34,983 bases of DNA from Planctomycetaceae bacterium (GCA_020426345.1 JAGQQE010000019.1:1-34983), one strand, 5' to 3'. Numbered from the stretch's first letter, positions 1-8,947 are shown. Made by a program: numbers and translations. The notes: generated from the sequence alone by a model not told the origin.

Positions 1-103
1 ACCCCACAATGAACTCTGTGGGCGATTGGAGAATGTCGCAAGCAACACGAACCTGACTTACTCCGTCGATCCAGCCAAAGGAAAATCTTCTTGCTTTGCC
101 GAA

Positions 104-1444
104 TTACATCCACTCTTTGATTGGGTGACCTTCGAGCAATCGAACCGGGCGGCCATCAGGCGCTTGCGCCATGAGGTCGGCAGGCATTCCCAGTTTTTCG
201 TAGATTGTGACTGCAAGGTCAGCGGTGGTGTATTCATCGCGAATCGGCCGTCCCCCTTCTTCGTCGGTGGCACCCAGCACCGCACCACCAGGCACACCGG
301 CCCCGGCCATGACTGCAAATCCCGCACTGGCCCAGTGATCGCGTCCACTGGCCGAATTGACGTTCGGCGTGCGTCCAAAATCTGTCAGCCAGACGACAAG
401 TGTGCTGTCCAGCAGCCCACGTTCCTGGAGATCCGTCAGCAGAGCAGGCAGACCCTGATCGATTGGCGGAATGCGGCTGGATTTCAAGGTCTTGAAATTA
501 TTCTGGTGTGTGTCCCAGCCACCGTCCGTGACCGTGACAAATCGCACGCCGCTTTCAATTAAGCGTCGAGCCAGGAGGCAGCTTTGACCAAATTTGTGAC
601 GGCCGTACTTGTCCCGGAGAGCTTCTGATTCTTCTTCGATCCGAAACGCCGTCTTCGTTTCCGGCGCCGTGATCATGTTGAAGGCAGCCTTGTAATGTTC
701 GTCCAGTGCATCAAAGGCTTCCGCCTGCACATCTGCCTTCCGTTGAAGTGAATCGATCGCGGTCAGCATGCGTTGCCGACGATCAACACGTGATGAATTC
801 ACGCCGGTTGGAAAACTGATATCCCGCACGTTGAAGTTCTTGCCATTGGGGTCAGCAAGAATCTCGAAGGGATTGTGTTCCAGCCCGAGGATTCCTGATG
901 AACCGCCACCAAACCGATGGTCGATCGAACTACCAAGCTGAATAAATGGCGGCAGGGCCGACTTGAAACCTTTATACCAACTGACAACGGAACCGTAGGT
1001 GGGATAGTGCAACGATGCGTTGAACCTTCTGCCCGACATTGCGAACTGATCCGCCACACCGTGACTTCCGTTCTCCGGATTCCAGCTTCGAAGCAATGCA
1101 AACCGATTCAGTTCGCGAGCCATGTTCGGAAGGATCTCGGTGAACTGCACGCCAGGCACCGCCGTATCGATCACACCAAATTCACCCTTGACGCTTGTCG
1201 GGGCGTTGGGCTTGGGATCGAACGTGTCGTGGTGGCTGGTTCCGCCCTGTGTCCAGACAAGAATGCAGTTCGTGTCACGGGCTGGCTGATCCCGATAGGG
1301 CGCCTCTGCATCCGCTGCTCTCGCACGACCTGCCAGTAACCCCGGCAACGAAATCCCAAGTCCGGCCAGTCCGCCAATTCTCAAGGCTCCTCGGCGAGTC
1401 TTTCGTTCGCAGTCCACAAAAGTTTGGTGTTCGAAGTCAAGCAT
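104..1444 (-). CDS. DUF1501 family exported protein
   Basis: This 446-residue protein belongs to the DUF1501 family, which is greatly expanded in planctomycetes and related to the alkaline phosphatase/sulfatase fold; its substrate is unknown. The N-terminus carries a twin-arginine type signal: RR at residues 17-18, a Gly/Leu-rich hydrophobic stretch and a likely cleavage after ARA near residue 43. Family signatures seen are GGTSHHDTFDPKPNAP (about 67-82), a GGWDTHQNN segment and a WLTDFGRTPN segment followed by GRDHW near the C-terminus. The ATG at 1444 starts directly before the Tat region. In many planctomycetes DUF1501 genes follow a DUF1549/DUF1553 cytochrome-like partner; none lies upstream here, so this copy stands alone within the window. 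Confidence 0.9.
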   Translation of the reverse strand: MLDFEHQTFVDCERKTRRGALRIGGLAGLGISLPGLLAGRARAADAEAPYRDQPARDTNCILVWTQGGTSHHDTFDPKPNAPTSVKGEFGVIDTAVPGVQFTEILPNMARELNRFALLRSWNPENGSHGVADQFAMSGRRFNASLHYPTYGSVVSWYKGFKSALPPFIQLGSSIDHRFGGGSSGILGLEHNPFEILADPNGKNFNVRDISFPTGVNSSRVDRRQRMLTAIDSLQRKADVQAEAFDALDEHYKAAFNMITAPETKTAFRIEEESEALRDKYGRHKFGQSCLLARRLIESGVRFVTVTDGGWDTHQNNFKTLKSSRIPPIDQGLPALLTDLQERGLLDSTLVVWLTDFGRTPNVNSASGRDHWASAGFAVMAGAGVPGGAVLGATDEEGGRPIRDEYTTADLAVTIYEKLGMPADLMAQAPDGRPVRLLEGHPIKEWM

Positions 1445-1905
1445 GGCTCGAATTCCTCAAATAGCCGAACACAGGGAGTATTCGCGCGACGTGGTGGCGT
1501 GTCGGGAAGGCAGGTCAGGTGGGATTCAAAACAAACAGGTCATTGCGACCGCGTCGGGTTTGGAGGTGGGAAACCGGCGCTTCTTCATGTTCGCACGGAA
1601 GCCCGACAAATTTTTGCCGGGAATTCCTCTGCCATAGTATTCCATCGGGATGGCCACAATCAACACAACAACGCAAACAGAGGGGATACCACTGGGTAAA
1701 ATGGGCGGATTCTCCCGTATACGCAGCATTTCCAGATGTTCACCGGGCAGTATCCGGGGGGTGTGCTGGATACCGGGGACCGCAGTGCGGACGTCGCGTG
1801 ATAACCGACCTGCGATATTTCATTGCAGGATTCTTGCGGGGAAGCAGTGCCAGAACTCAATTCAGCAGGTTGATCAGGCGGCCCAAAACGTGCGCCGATC
1901 ACGAA
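1445..1905. other. Intergenic region without a convincing gene
   Basis: These 461 bases separate the DUF1501 start from the permease stop. Open frames on both strands have an atypical composition and no start signal. A small perfect inverted repeat, CCGC-AGT-GCGG, lies near 1780-1795. The promoter of the DUF1501 gene should be in the part next to 1444, but I cannot point to a clear -35/-10 pair. Confidence 0.5.
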
Positions 1906-4251
1906 TCAGAAATCGTAGTACTTCAGGTAAACGCAACCGAAGGCAAGGACAACGCAGATAAAAACAGCGTTAGTTGCGATGGGCCTCCAGACATCCAGTT
2001 TGATTCGATCCTTACGCAGGTCCTGATGGGTATTTGCCGGGCCATCGTTGTTTGCGTCGATCACCGCGGAGCGTTCGCCGGTGATCAGGTAGCGAACCGC
2101 GTTGTCCATATCTGATGGTCGCGGCAGAATGCTGTGCAAAGGGTTCACAACGTAATCGAAAACCGGAAATGTCCAGCCAGGGTGCCCCGACTTTGTTTGA
2201 TCGGTGAGCTGTTGCGTTCCATCCCACACCATGACGGTCTTTCGTCCATCACTTGTCAGCAGGTGTCCCGAATTATCAAAAGCGATGGCCGAGACGCGAC
2301 CATTCCAGTTGCTCTTCCAGTCCATGAGCGTCTTCTGTTCGACATCCGCCAACACAACGTGGCCATCATGCGATAAAAGAGCCATGGTCCTGCCAATGCG
2401 GTCAGATGTGACCACAAGGGGCAGTCCGTCATCCGGAAGCTTTGATTCTGCAATTGTTTCGAGTGACAAAGAATCCAGCAGATGGATTGTCCCGTCAGAA
2501 AATGCAGCCATCGCCACGTTGCCTGTACAGGCAATGAGCCCGCTGGCATCTTTCAGAATTTCGCGTGTTGCCCCGATGTCATACTTTCCTTCTTCGTTGC
2601 TGACGAACGTATGAACCGTACCTTCGTCCAGAATCAGAATCTGGCCGGTGGTGGCATCAAGACAAGCCGATGCATTTGCCGTCCACCGAGGAATTTTTTC
2701 GGTCTGCAGTTCGACGAAGGCGTCGGACGACTTTCCGTTGAACAGCCCGAAAGTCACTTTGCTCAGATATTCAGACGTCTGCTTTTGTTCGTCCGAACGA
2801 CTGTTGAACTGATAGATACCGCCGCTGGCGGGAAGAAGAATTCGACCGGTCTTGTCGATCAGCAAATCAAGTACCGGGCCAGGTGTCGTCCCTTCGGATT
2901 CTCTTTCCCATCCTCCCAATTCACTCCCGGACACCACGGTTGCTGCGCTTAAGCCTCCGAATCGAGAGGGTTGCGTCTGAAGTGCAATGATTCGTTCGTT
3001 GCGAAAGTCGTAGACTGGCAGGAATCGTACGCCTGACATCATGAGTCGCTGGAGAATCCGAGGCATTCCCTGCCCGTCCGATTTGAAGATTTCTTCCCAG
3101 TCTTTTCTGTCCTCATCCCATCGAAAGACGCTGCGACTTCCATCGACTGTGATCAACTGGTTCCCCGCCGAAGTGATCTCAATGATCCGTTGCGACTTGA
3201 TGATATTCTCGGACATGAATCCATGCGTCGCACCGATAACGAAAAGACAGATCCAGAAGACGATGACCAGGATCAGAGATACATTTGCGTTTCGCCAGAT
3301 GGCACCTGTGACGGCTGAGACAGAAAAATAAATTGCGAACAGGAAGACATAGACCGGAATGCACCACAATAGCTCGGTGCGCCACTCGCCCAGTCGCGAT
3401 CCAAGAATCAACCAGACTCCTGTGACCAGCAAAGTCGCGCAAAGCAACGTGAAGATGCATCCGCCAAGAAACTTGGTGAGGAACAGCAGAGTGCGAGAAA
3501 CCGGCTTGCTTAACAGAAGTGAGATTTCGCCCGGTTCGAAGGTGCGCGGGATGATAGAGGCGGTGACCAGCAGCGAACCAAAGATGCCGAAGAATCCCAG
3601 AAAGACGGACAACACCCCAACGATGATTCCGTCCATGGCCATCCGGAACTGAGACGGCAGCAAATCGACCGGATCGGTCATGTCTGTTCCCAGATAGGTC
3701 ACAACCGTTGCGGGGTCGTCTTTCAGCTGAATAGATTCCGGAAACACTCTGGCCAGCGTCGTCAGTGATGCAAACAAATAGTCATCTGATTCTGTTTCTC
3801 CGGCAGTCAGTTGGGCGACGATCTCTTCGTCAAGGTTCAGCGAAGAGAACGCCTCAGCGTCATAAAACGATTCGTTTTCCCGAAGCCTGTTCAGCATTTC
3901 GACAATGTCGCGGCGTAATCCACGGCCGCGTCGATTTGTACCGCGATTTTCGGATTCTTCTTTGCTGGTCCAGGCTTTCAGTCGTTCGCTGTCGTTTTCA
4001 TTCAACAGATTCCTGAGATGAACGATTGCAGAACGATTCGCAAGATCAGCCCCAGGTTCAGCAAGGCTTTGGACAAGCTGTTCGGGATCCTTGAGCTCCT
4101 GTTGTCGTAGTCGAAGACTGCGTTCTGTGCGCAGGCCAATCGGCGAGAGCGCGAGCAGCACCACAACGATCACCACAAGTGCGATCCACAGAACTCGTGA
4201 CGCCATGGCTTCGCGGAAGGAGTCTTTAAGAATGGCGATGAATGCACGCAT
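1906..4251 (-). CDS. ABC-2 type permease with inserted beta-propeller domain
   Basis: This 781-residue membrane protein is the likely permease partner of the ATPase encoded just upstream. Six hydrophobic segments are visible, at about residues 20-40, 207-236, 257-290, 297-319, 325-345 and 758-777. The stretch PRTFEPGEISLLLSKPVSRT (236-255) is typical of ABC-2 permeases of the multicopper-enzyme-maturation type. Two large soluble parts are inserted: a charged, helical loop between segments 1 and 2 (41-206), and about 400 residues between segments 5 and 6 made of repeated short beta-like units ending in patterns such as VFRWDED, TIHLLDS, VVLADVE and TVMVWDG, which look like WD40/YVTN-type propeller blades. 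If the N-terminus is cytoplasmic, both would face the periplasm (inference). No strong ribosome binding site precedes the ATG at 4251. Substrate unknown. Confidence 0.85.
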   Translation of the reverse strand: MRAFIAILKDSFREAMASRVLWIALVVIVVVLLALSPIGLRTERSLRLRQQELKDPEQLVQSLAEPGADLANRSAIVHLRNLLNENDSERLKAWTSKEESENRGTNRRGRGLRRDIVEMLNRLRENESFYDAEAFSSLNLDEEIVAQLTAGETESDDYLFASLTTLARVFPESIQLKDDPATVVTYLGTDMTDPVDLLPSQFRMAMDGIIVGVLSVFLGFFGIFGSLLVTASIIPRTFEPGEISLLLSKPVSRTLLFLTKFLGGCIFTLLCATLLVTGVWLILGSRLGEWRTELLWCIPVYVFLFAIYFSVSAVTGAIWRNANVSLILVIVFWICLFVIGATHGFMSENIIKSQRIIEITSAGNQLITVDGSRSVFRWDEDRKDWEEIFKSDGQGMPRILQRLMMSGVRFLPVYDFRNERIIALQTQPSRFGGLSAATVVSGSELGGWERESEGTTPGPVLDLLIDKTGRILLPASGGIYQFNSRSDEQKQTSEYLSKVTFGLFNGKSSDAFVELQTEKIPRWTANASACLDATTGQILILDEGTVHTFVSNEEGKYDIGATREILKDASGLIACTGNVAMAAFSDGTIHLLDSLSLETIAESKLPDDGLPLVVTSDRIGRTMALLSHDGHVVLADVEQKTLMDWKSNWNGRVSAIAFDNSGHLLTSDGRKTVMVWDGTQQLTDQTKSGHPGWTFPVFDYVVNPLHSILPRPSDMDNAVRYLITGERSAVIDANNDGPANTHQDLRKDRIKLDVWRPIATNAVFICVVLAFGCVYLKYYDF

Positions 4252-4438
4252 GGGTTCAATGAGTTTCCATCAGGAGATGGTGTCGCTCGACGATCCGCCG
4301 AAACACCTTTCGGACATTCCAGTTCCAAAGCAGTTCAGTTCGAATGCAATTTCCGACATTCGTATTCACCGATCGTCTGACAGACCATGTCTTGTGGCAC
4401 CCTGCCAGCGAGAATGCCACCACCCACCTCGGGAGCTG

Positions 4439-4470
4439 CCAGTCATCCGGAGCACCAGTCATCCGGAGTT
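4439..4470. repeat. 16-base tandem repeat across the ATPase stop codon
   Basis: Two adjacent 16-base units share CCAGTCATCCGGAG, with a partial third unit after 4470. The ATPase stop codon (complement TCA at 4459-4461) lies in the second plus-strand unit, which is the first one reached by the transcript. The other unit lies in the 3' untranslated part. Confidence 0.85.
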
Positions 4471-5421
4471 GCCAGTTGTGCGGACAATTTCCAGGAAAGC
4501 CTCTTCCAGGGTGAACTCGCGACGTCCCATCTGCCAGATACTGATGTGTCTGGCTCGCAATTCATCGACGATCTGATCGAGTTCTGCCTGACTGGCAATT
4601 CGTACTTCACACTGCCACGCGTTTTCCGCGACTTGTTGATTTCTGTACCCGTCACGATGCCCGATGGCACCCACAATGTCTTCTTCCGCGCCGGTGAGCT
4701 GCATCTGAACGGGAGCATCAGAGAGAGCCCTTTTGAGTTCGCGAACGCTGCCGGTCTTTCGAACCTCGCCCTCCGTCAGAATGGCCACACTTTCGCAAAT
4801 GAGTTCGATCTCCTGCAGCAGGTGACTGTTCAGGAAGATTGTCGTCCCGTCCGCGGCCAGCTTTTGAAGAACCTGGCGAATCTCTTTGCGCCCAACCGGA
4901 TCCACACCGTCGGTGGGTTCATCCAGGATGATTAATTGCGGTTGATGCAGCATTGCCTGCGCCAGGCCAAGACGTTGCAGCATTCCCTTGGAGTACCCCG
5001 CAACCTTTTCTGCGCCCCGGCCGTTCAGTCCCACCAGTTGCAGTAATTCGGGTGTCCGTCGACGAATTTCAGACGAAGCCAGACCGCTGAGTCCGCCATA
5101 GTATTCCAGAGCTGAAAATCCGGTCAGGTGCCGTGGAATGCGGTGATTTTCCGGCAGGTAGCCAATCTGGCGCCGCGCCTGAATCGAACCGGCACGATGT
5201 CCAAGCACCATGGCATTGCCACCGGATTTGCGAATGATGCCAAGAAGAATCTTGATCAGCGTCGTCTTTCCAGCCCCATTCGGCCCGAGCAGACCGTAGA
5301 TACTGCCACGCGGCACCTGCAGAGAAACACCCTTCAACGCCTGAAATGATTTTCGTCGAAAGATTCCCGACCTGTAGGTCTTGGTTACATGATCAATTTC
5401 GATCATCATCGATGAAGTCAC
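4459..5421 (-). CDS. ABC transporter ATP-binding protein
   Basis: This 320-residue ATPase has the full ABC cassette: Walker A GPNGAGKT at 46-53, a signature-like YSKGMLQRLGLAQ, and Walker B LIILDEPTDGVDP, followed by an H-loop region (LNSHLL). A C-terminal extension of about 90 residues follows the cassette, as in ABC-2 exporter ATPases. It should energise the permease encoded 200 bases downstream on the same strand. The start is uncertain: the GTG at 5421 overlaps the stop of a short upstream ORF by four bases (GTGA), while ATG codons at 5409 and 5406 would give a protein a few residues shorter, starting MMIEIDHV. The stop lies in a 16-base tandem repeat. Confidence 0.92.
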   Translation of the reverse strand: MTSSMMIEIDHVTKTYRSGIFRRKSFQALKGVSLQVPRGSIYGLLGPNGAGKTTLIKILLGIIRKSGGNAMVLGHRAGSIQARRQIGYLPENHRIPRHLTGFSALEYYGGLSGLASSEIRRRTPELLQLVGLNGRGAEKVAGYSKGMLQRLGLAQAMLHQPQLIILDEPTDGVDPVGRKEIRQVLQKLAADGTTIFLNSHLLQEIELICESVAILTEGEVRKTGSVRELKRALSDAPVQMQLTGAEEDIVGAIGHRDGYRNQQVAENAWQCEVRIASQAELDQIVDELRARHISIWQMGRREFTLEEAFLEIVRTTGNSG

Positions 5422-5540
5422 TCGTACGCTCCGACGGAAACGAATTGCAGTTGTCCGGGATGTTCAGCCAGCATATTCGCCTGTGTGGGCCAATAATTGG
5501 ACTCTGACACAACGAGAATGCTTTGAATTCCTGTTTTCAC
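5418..5540 (-). CDS. Possible 40-residue ORF overlapping the ATPase start
   Basis: A GTG-initiated ORF of 40 codons reads as ordinary protein, including SILVVSESNYWPTQANMLAE and a VSVGAYE end. Its TGA stop overlaps the GTG start of the ABC ATPase by four bases, an arrangement typical of translational coupling. I do not recognise it. It could be a genuine small protein, an upstream coupling peptide or the remains of a longer gene. It is too short for composition alone to decide. Confidence 0.35.
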   Translation of the reverse strand: MKTGIQSILVVSESNYWPTQANMLAEHPGQLQFVSVGAYE

Positions 5541-5562
5541 GAGTCATCCGCTCGCCATCACT

Positions 5563-5623
5563 TTAGTGAATAAGTGCAGGATTTCAGTGACCAAGCGCAG
5601 GATTCAGTGACCAGACGCAGGAT
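5563..5623. repeat. 20-base tandem repeat across the esterase stop codon
   Basis: Three head-to-tail copies of a roughly 20-base unit are present. The two nearest the gene are almost identical (TCAGTGACCAAGCGCAGGAT and TCAGTGACCAGACGCAGGAT) and the outer one is degenerate. On the coding (minus) strand each unit ends in a stop triplet (TGA, TGA, TAA), and the copy at 5604-5623 carries the real stop of the esterase gene. Confidence 0.88.
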
Positions 5624-6485
5624 GCTCATCGGACGCCGGTTTACCTGACACGGGCTGGGATGACACGGGCTGGGACGACACCGGCAGCAGCCATTCAAAT
5701 GCTTCCGGTAGCCATCCGCTGCCCCAGGAATGCTCGCGCGTTGGGCCGGGGATCTGCACATGCGGAAAAGAGATGTCGTCAAGCAGTTCTTTCATGCGCT
5801 GATGTTCGCCGGCAAAGTTTCCTGTGCCTGAAAACATCAGTCGAGGGGCCTCAGATTGAAAGGTACGTTGCCTTTGCCGAAGCAGATCCGCAACATGGTA
5901 CGCTCGAAAGTTCTCTTCGTTTCCAAATATCGGTCCTGATCCATAACGACCCGATCTGTCCATCATCAGCGGAGCGTCGAAAGCGGCGGCCCTTTCAAAT
6001 GTATCGGGGTGACGCAGCAGCAGGCTCCACGCGCCCCACCCTGACTTACTGAATCCAACCAGCAATCGCCCCTTCCGCATGGTGATAACTGGATAGCTGG
6101 ACTCAACGAATGGCAGTACGTCTTCCAGCAGGTAGGCTTCCTGCTTCAATTGCGGATTCGTTGAGTGATCTGCGTACCATGGCAAATCAGCAAACGAAGG
6201 AAACACGCACACGGCACCATGCTTGTTGTGCAGATCATTCCGAAGTACCTGCTGAACGGGATCGCCCCATCGGGTGGTCGTTCCTGCTTCCACCGGAAGA
6301 ACATACACAACAGGATAAGATACAGATTCCTCCAACTGATCCGGCAGCAATACACGAACACTGGTTTCCCGAGCCTGATTCGTAGAACGCAACGTGTGAG
6401 TTCGTATTTCTCCCGCGCGGCAATAGGCCGAGAGGGACAAATCGACCGCGAGAATGAATGAGATTACGAAACGGAAAACAACCAT
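5604..6485 (-). CDS. Secreted esterase-like alpha/beta hydrolase
   Basis: This 293-residue protein has an N-terminal signal peptide (residues 1-24, hydrophobic core VISFILAVDLSLSA) and an alpha/beta hydrolase of the esterase D/putative esterase type. The presumed nucleophile elbow is GFSKSG at 144-149 (Ser146), where the last Gly of the usual G-x-S-x-G is replaced by Ser. A candidate catalytic His follows in TREHSWGSG near residue 250. The C-terminus has short repeated motifs (PVSSQ, PVSSQ, PVSGK) encoded by a 15-base tandem repeat. It is the first gene of a minus-strand run leading to the ABC exporter genes, though a functional link is only inferred. Start: the ATG at 6485 has a GAAGAAG-like site upstream. 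Substrate not predictable. Confidence 0.82.
   Translation of the reverse strand: MVVFRFVISFILAVDLSLSAYCRAGEIRTHTLRSTNQARETSVRVLLPDQLEESVSYPVVYVLPVEAGTTTRWGDPVQQVLRNDLHNKHGAVCVFPSFADLPWYADHSTNPQLKQEAYLLEDVLPFVESSYPVITMRKGRLLVGFSKSGWGAWSLLLRHPDTFERAAAFDAPLMMDRSGRYGSGPIFGNEENFRAYHVADLLRQRQRTFQSEAPRLMFSGTGNFAGEHQRMKELLDDISFPHVQIPGPTREHSWGSGWLPEAFEWLLPVSSQPVSSQPVSGKPASDEHPASGH
5647..5676. repeat. 15-base in-frame tandem repeat in the esterase tail
   Basis: Two copies of GACACGGGCTGGGAT/C lie head to tail, with a partial third (GACACCGG) following. The 15-base period keeps the reading frame and produces the repeated PVSSQ motif at the protein C-terminus. Confidence 0.85.
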
Positions 6486-6828
6486 CGTTCGACTTCTTCA
6501 AAAGTGGCTTCTGTGAAACCCGGTGCACGAATTGGCGGCAGTTCAGAAATGGGTTCCAGGGAACGTGAGCGTCATTAGCAAGACGACGCCCAGTAAGAAT
6601 GACACAGCCCCGGAAGCGATCTCACCGAACGGTAGCGTGGATCGTTCGGGATCACAATGTGCGTGGGGCTGACTTTGCCGGGGGGGCAGTGCCAGCACTC
6701 CACAACTATCGTCATTCCGGGAGTGCAATTGTCCTGGCAACCCCGGTCTTCTGCAGGTACGATTCCATGGCGCCGTCTGCCAGGGATTCACATCACCCAC
6801 ATCCGTATCATCAGAATCGGGTTTAGAT
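6486..6828. other. Divergent intergenic region, possibly with a decayed small ORF
   Basis: These 343 bases lie between the divergent esterase and SRPBCC genes and must hold both promoters, though no clear boxes stand out. On the minus strand, one frame from the ATG at 6715 reads MTIVVECWHCPPGK (a CxxC motif) and stays open for 46 codons. A second minus-strand frame ending at 6543 reads a hydrophobic SFLLGVVLLMTLTF tail. Together they could be a frameshifted small membrane protein, but neither is convincing alone. Confidence 0.35.
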
Positions 6829-7764
6829 ATGCCAGCCTACAGCATTGTTCGATCCATCGAGATAGAGGCTGATACCAGCCGAGTCTTTGAAGTCGTCGCG
6901 GACTTCGGGACATGGACAGTCTGGTCGCCCTGGCTGATCGCGGAACCCGAAGCCCGTGTGACCGTATCGTCCGACGGAAAATCCGTAGGTTCTGTGTATT
7001 CCTGGGTCGGTGAATTGACGGGCCAGGGCGAAGTGGAACACAAGGAACTGGTCCCGTATTCGCGGATCGAAGATGAAATTCGGTTCCTCAAGCCATTCAA
7101 GTCTCAGGCCAGGGTCGGGTTTCTGCTGGAGCCAACAGCGACCGGAACAATGCTCAGCTGGTACATGGAAGGGAGCATGCCATGGTTTATGTTCTGGATG
7201 ATTCCAATGATGAAAACGTTCATCAGTATGGATTATTCGCGCGGGCTGAAGATGCTTAAAGACTGGATTGAAACGGGATCAATTCCTTCAAAAGTCATTC
7301 AGCATGGTGTGCAGCAAACAGAACCGCTTCGCATGGCTGGAGTCTCCAGCACGTGCGAGGTCGAAACTGTTGGCCCTTCGATGGAGGCTGCCTTTGAGAA
7401 GGCTCGCGAATTATTTCGTTCTCACGGTTTGCCGATGAACGGTCCGGCGATCTCGGTCTACACAAAATTTCGAATGTCGAAAGGAGTGTTCGAATACATC
7501 AGTGGCTTTGTCATTCCGGCCGACGCTGATGTTCCCGCATCATCCGGACTGAAAGAATGGTCCATTGGCTCAGCAGAATCATTCAGGGTCGAACACATCG
7601 GCAGCTACCGACACCTTGGAAATGCGTGGAGCGTTGCAAATCAGGTCACGCGGTACCGCAAGTTGAAACAGCAACGCTGTGGAACCTATGAAATCTATCG
7701 CACCACGCCTCCGGAATCTCCCGAGTCAGAACTAAAGACGGACATCTACCTGCCTCTCAGATAA
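6829..7764 (+). CDS. SRPBCC (polyketide cyclase-like) and GyrI-like two-domain protein
   Basis: This 311-residue cytoplasmic protein has two small-molecule-binding type domains. Residues 1 to about 150 match the SRPBCC/START-like pattern (IVRSIEIEADTSRVFEVVADFGTW, then WSPW and a long C-terminal helix ending GLKMLKDWIE). Residues about 165-311 resemble the AraC effector-binding/GyrI-like domain (MAGVSSTCEVE, GPAISVYTKF, SFRVEHIGSYRHLGNAWS, and YEIYRTTPPE with a terminal DIYLPL). The same domain order occurs in many bacterial proteins of unknown ligand. There is no DNA-binding domain, so it is more likely a binding or hydrolytic accessory protein than a regulator. The gene is alone on its strand and its ribosome binding site is weak. 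Confidence 0.85.
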   Translation: MPAYSIVRSIEIEADTSRVFEVVADFGTWTVWSPWLIAEPEARVTVSSDGKSVGSVYSWVGELTGQGEVEHKELVPYSRIEDEIRFLKPFKSQARVGFLLEPTATGTMLSWYMEGSMPWFMFWMIPMMKTFISMDYSRGLKMLKDWIETGSIPSKVIQHGVQQTEPLRMAGVSSTCEVETVGPSMEAAFEKARELFRSHGLPMNGPAISVYTKFRMSKGVFEYISGFVIPADADVPASSGLKEWSIGSAESFRVEHIGSYRHLGNAWSVANQVTRYRKLKQQRCGTYEIYRTTPPESPESELKTDIYLPLR

Positions 7765-7957
7765 CAGATCTGTGCGGATGGCCGATGACCAATGCACGAT
7801 TGTAACTTGTTGTTGCTTGAATCCAGCGGTGTGATCCGTAGAGAATAGACAGGGCTGAGCGTCGTTCAACTGGCGTCTTGCCGCGCGAGCATTTGAAGTC
7901 CGGCTCATCTCGGGCAGGATGGATTTTCATTACCACAGGCAACAGACGGGCGGACAG

Positions 7958-8902
7958 ATGGGCAACCATTCAATTCCAATGCAATTACGTATGTTGATTG
8001 CCAGCATTCTAGCTTTAAGCGTGAATGCCGCAGTCCATGGGGAAGAACAGCTGGTCTACAAGACGGTGGGTGACCAAAAACTGAATCTTTACGTCGACAA
8101 ACCGCAGGACTGGAATGCCGCCGACAGGCGTCCGGCTGTCGTGTTTTATTTCGGTGGTGGCTGGGTTGGTGGAAGTCCGGCACAGTTCGAAAAGCAGAGT
8201 CAATACCTGGCGACGCGTGGTCTGGTTGGGATTCGGGTGCGTTACCGCACCATCGACAGGTCCAAACCCGGGCTGCCGGAAATCTGCTGTGCTGACGCGA
8301 AGTCTGCGATGCGTTATGTGAGAAAGCATGCGGCCCAACTGGGTATTGATCCCGGTCGAATTGCCGCAGCAGGAGGTTCGGCCGGTGGTCATCTTGCATC
8401 GTTCACCGCAATGGTTCCCGGATTGGACGATCCAGCCGACGACACAAGTGTCTCCTGCCGTCCGGACGCGTTAGTGCTGTTCAACCCGGTCTTTAACAAC
8501 GGCCCTGGTGAATGGGGGCACAATCGGGTGGGTGATCGGTACAAAGAGTTTTCTCCCGCTCACAATATCGCCGGCACTGCCCCGCCAACAATCGTCTTCC
8601 TTGGCGATATGGATAAGCTGATTTCCGTCGACGTGCTGAACCGATTCAGAGACGATATGAAGGCCGCCGGTGTTCGCTGCGATACACGCGTGTACGAAGG
8701 TGCGGGACACGGATTCTTCAACAATGATCCTTACTTCACGGAAACACTGATCGAAACGGACAAGTTTCTGAACTCTCTCGGCTGGATCACTGGTCCTCCA
8801 ACGATTTCTCCGGTGCCGGAACCTGCTACGACGTCGAAGACTGATCCACAAGCGAAATCTGCTCGGAAGAAAAAATCGGACAGGCAGAAGAAATCCGAAT
8901 AG
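7958..8902 (+). CDS. Secreted alpha/beta hydrolase (carboxylesterase-like)
   Basis: About 314 residues. A signal peptide (MLIASILALSVNAAVHG core) precedes an alpha/beta hydrolase of the hormone-sensitive lipase/BD-FAE-like group. The oxyanion motif is FGGGW, the nucleophile elbow is AGGSAGGH (Ser141 from this start), a candidate acid lies in LGDMDKLIS, and the catalytic His is in GAGHGFF. The last 25 residues are a Lys/Ser-rich tail (ARKKKSDRQKKS) of unknown role. I chose the ATG at 7958 because GGGCGG precedes it; ATG at 7979 would also leave a full signal peptide, and ATG at 7919 would add an unlikely polar extension. In planctomycetes such enzymes often accompany polysaccharide or ester degradation. 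The next gene encodes a DUF1501 protein 87 bases on. Confidence 0.85.
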   Translation: MGNHSIPMQLRMLIASILALSVNAAVHGEEQLVYKTVGDQKLNLYVDKPQDWNAADRRPAVVFYFGGGWVGGSPAQFEKQSQYLATRGLVGIRVRYRTIDRSKPGLPEICCADAKSAMRYVRKHAAQLGIDPGRIAAAGGSAGGHLASFTAMVPGLDDPADDTSVSCRPDALVLFNPVFNNGPGEWGHNRVGDRYKEFSPAHNIAGTAPPTIVFLGDMDKLISVDVLNRFRDDMKAAGVRCDTRVYEGAGHGFFNNDPYFTETLIETDKFLNSLGWITGPPTISPVPEPATTSKTDPQAKSARKKKSDRQKKSE

Positions 8903-8915
8903 CTCTCATCAAATC

Positions 8916-8947
8916 ACCAGCCAGTACCATGACCAGCCAGTGTCTAA
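8916..8947. repeat. Short direct repeat just after the hydrolase stop codon
   Basis: Two copies of ACCAGCCAGT lie 16 bases apart, beginning 14 bases after the TAG stop of the hydrolase. This is the same kind of short 3'-end tandem duplication seen after several other genes here. Confidence 0.6.

Noticed and set aside
1-103. Possible gene end at the left edge
   Set aside because: No frame on either strand gives convincing protein sequence in these bases.
4256-4462. 68-codon minus-strand ORF that exactly bridges the ATPase stop (ATGA overlap) and the permease start
   Set aside because: The arrangement is suggestive, but the product has a very high Trp, His and Cys content, no recognisable feature, and its first codons lie in the tandem repeat.
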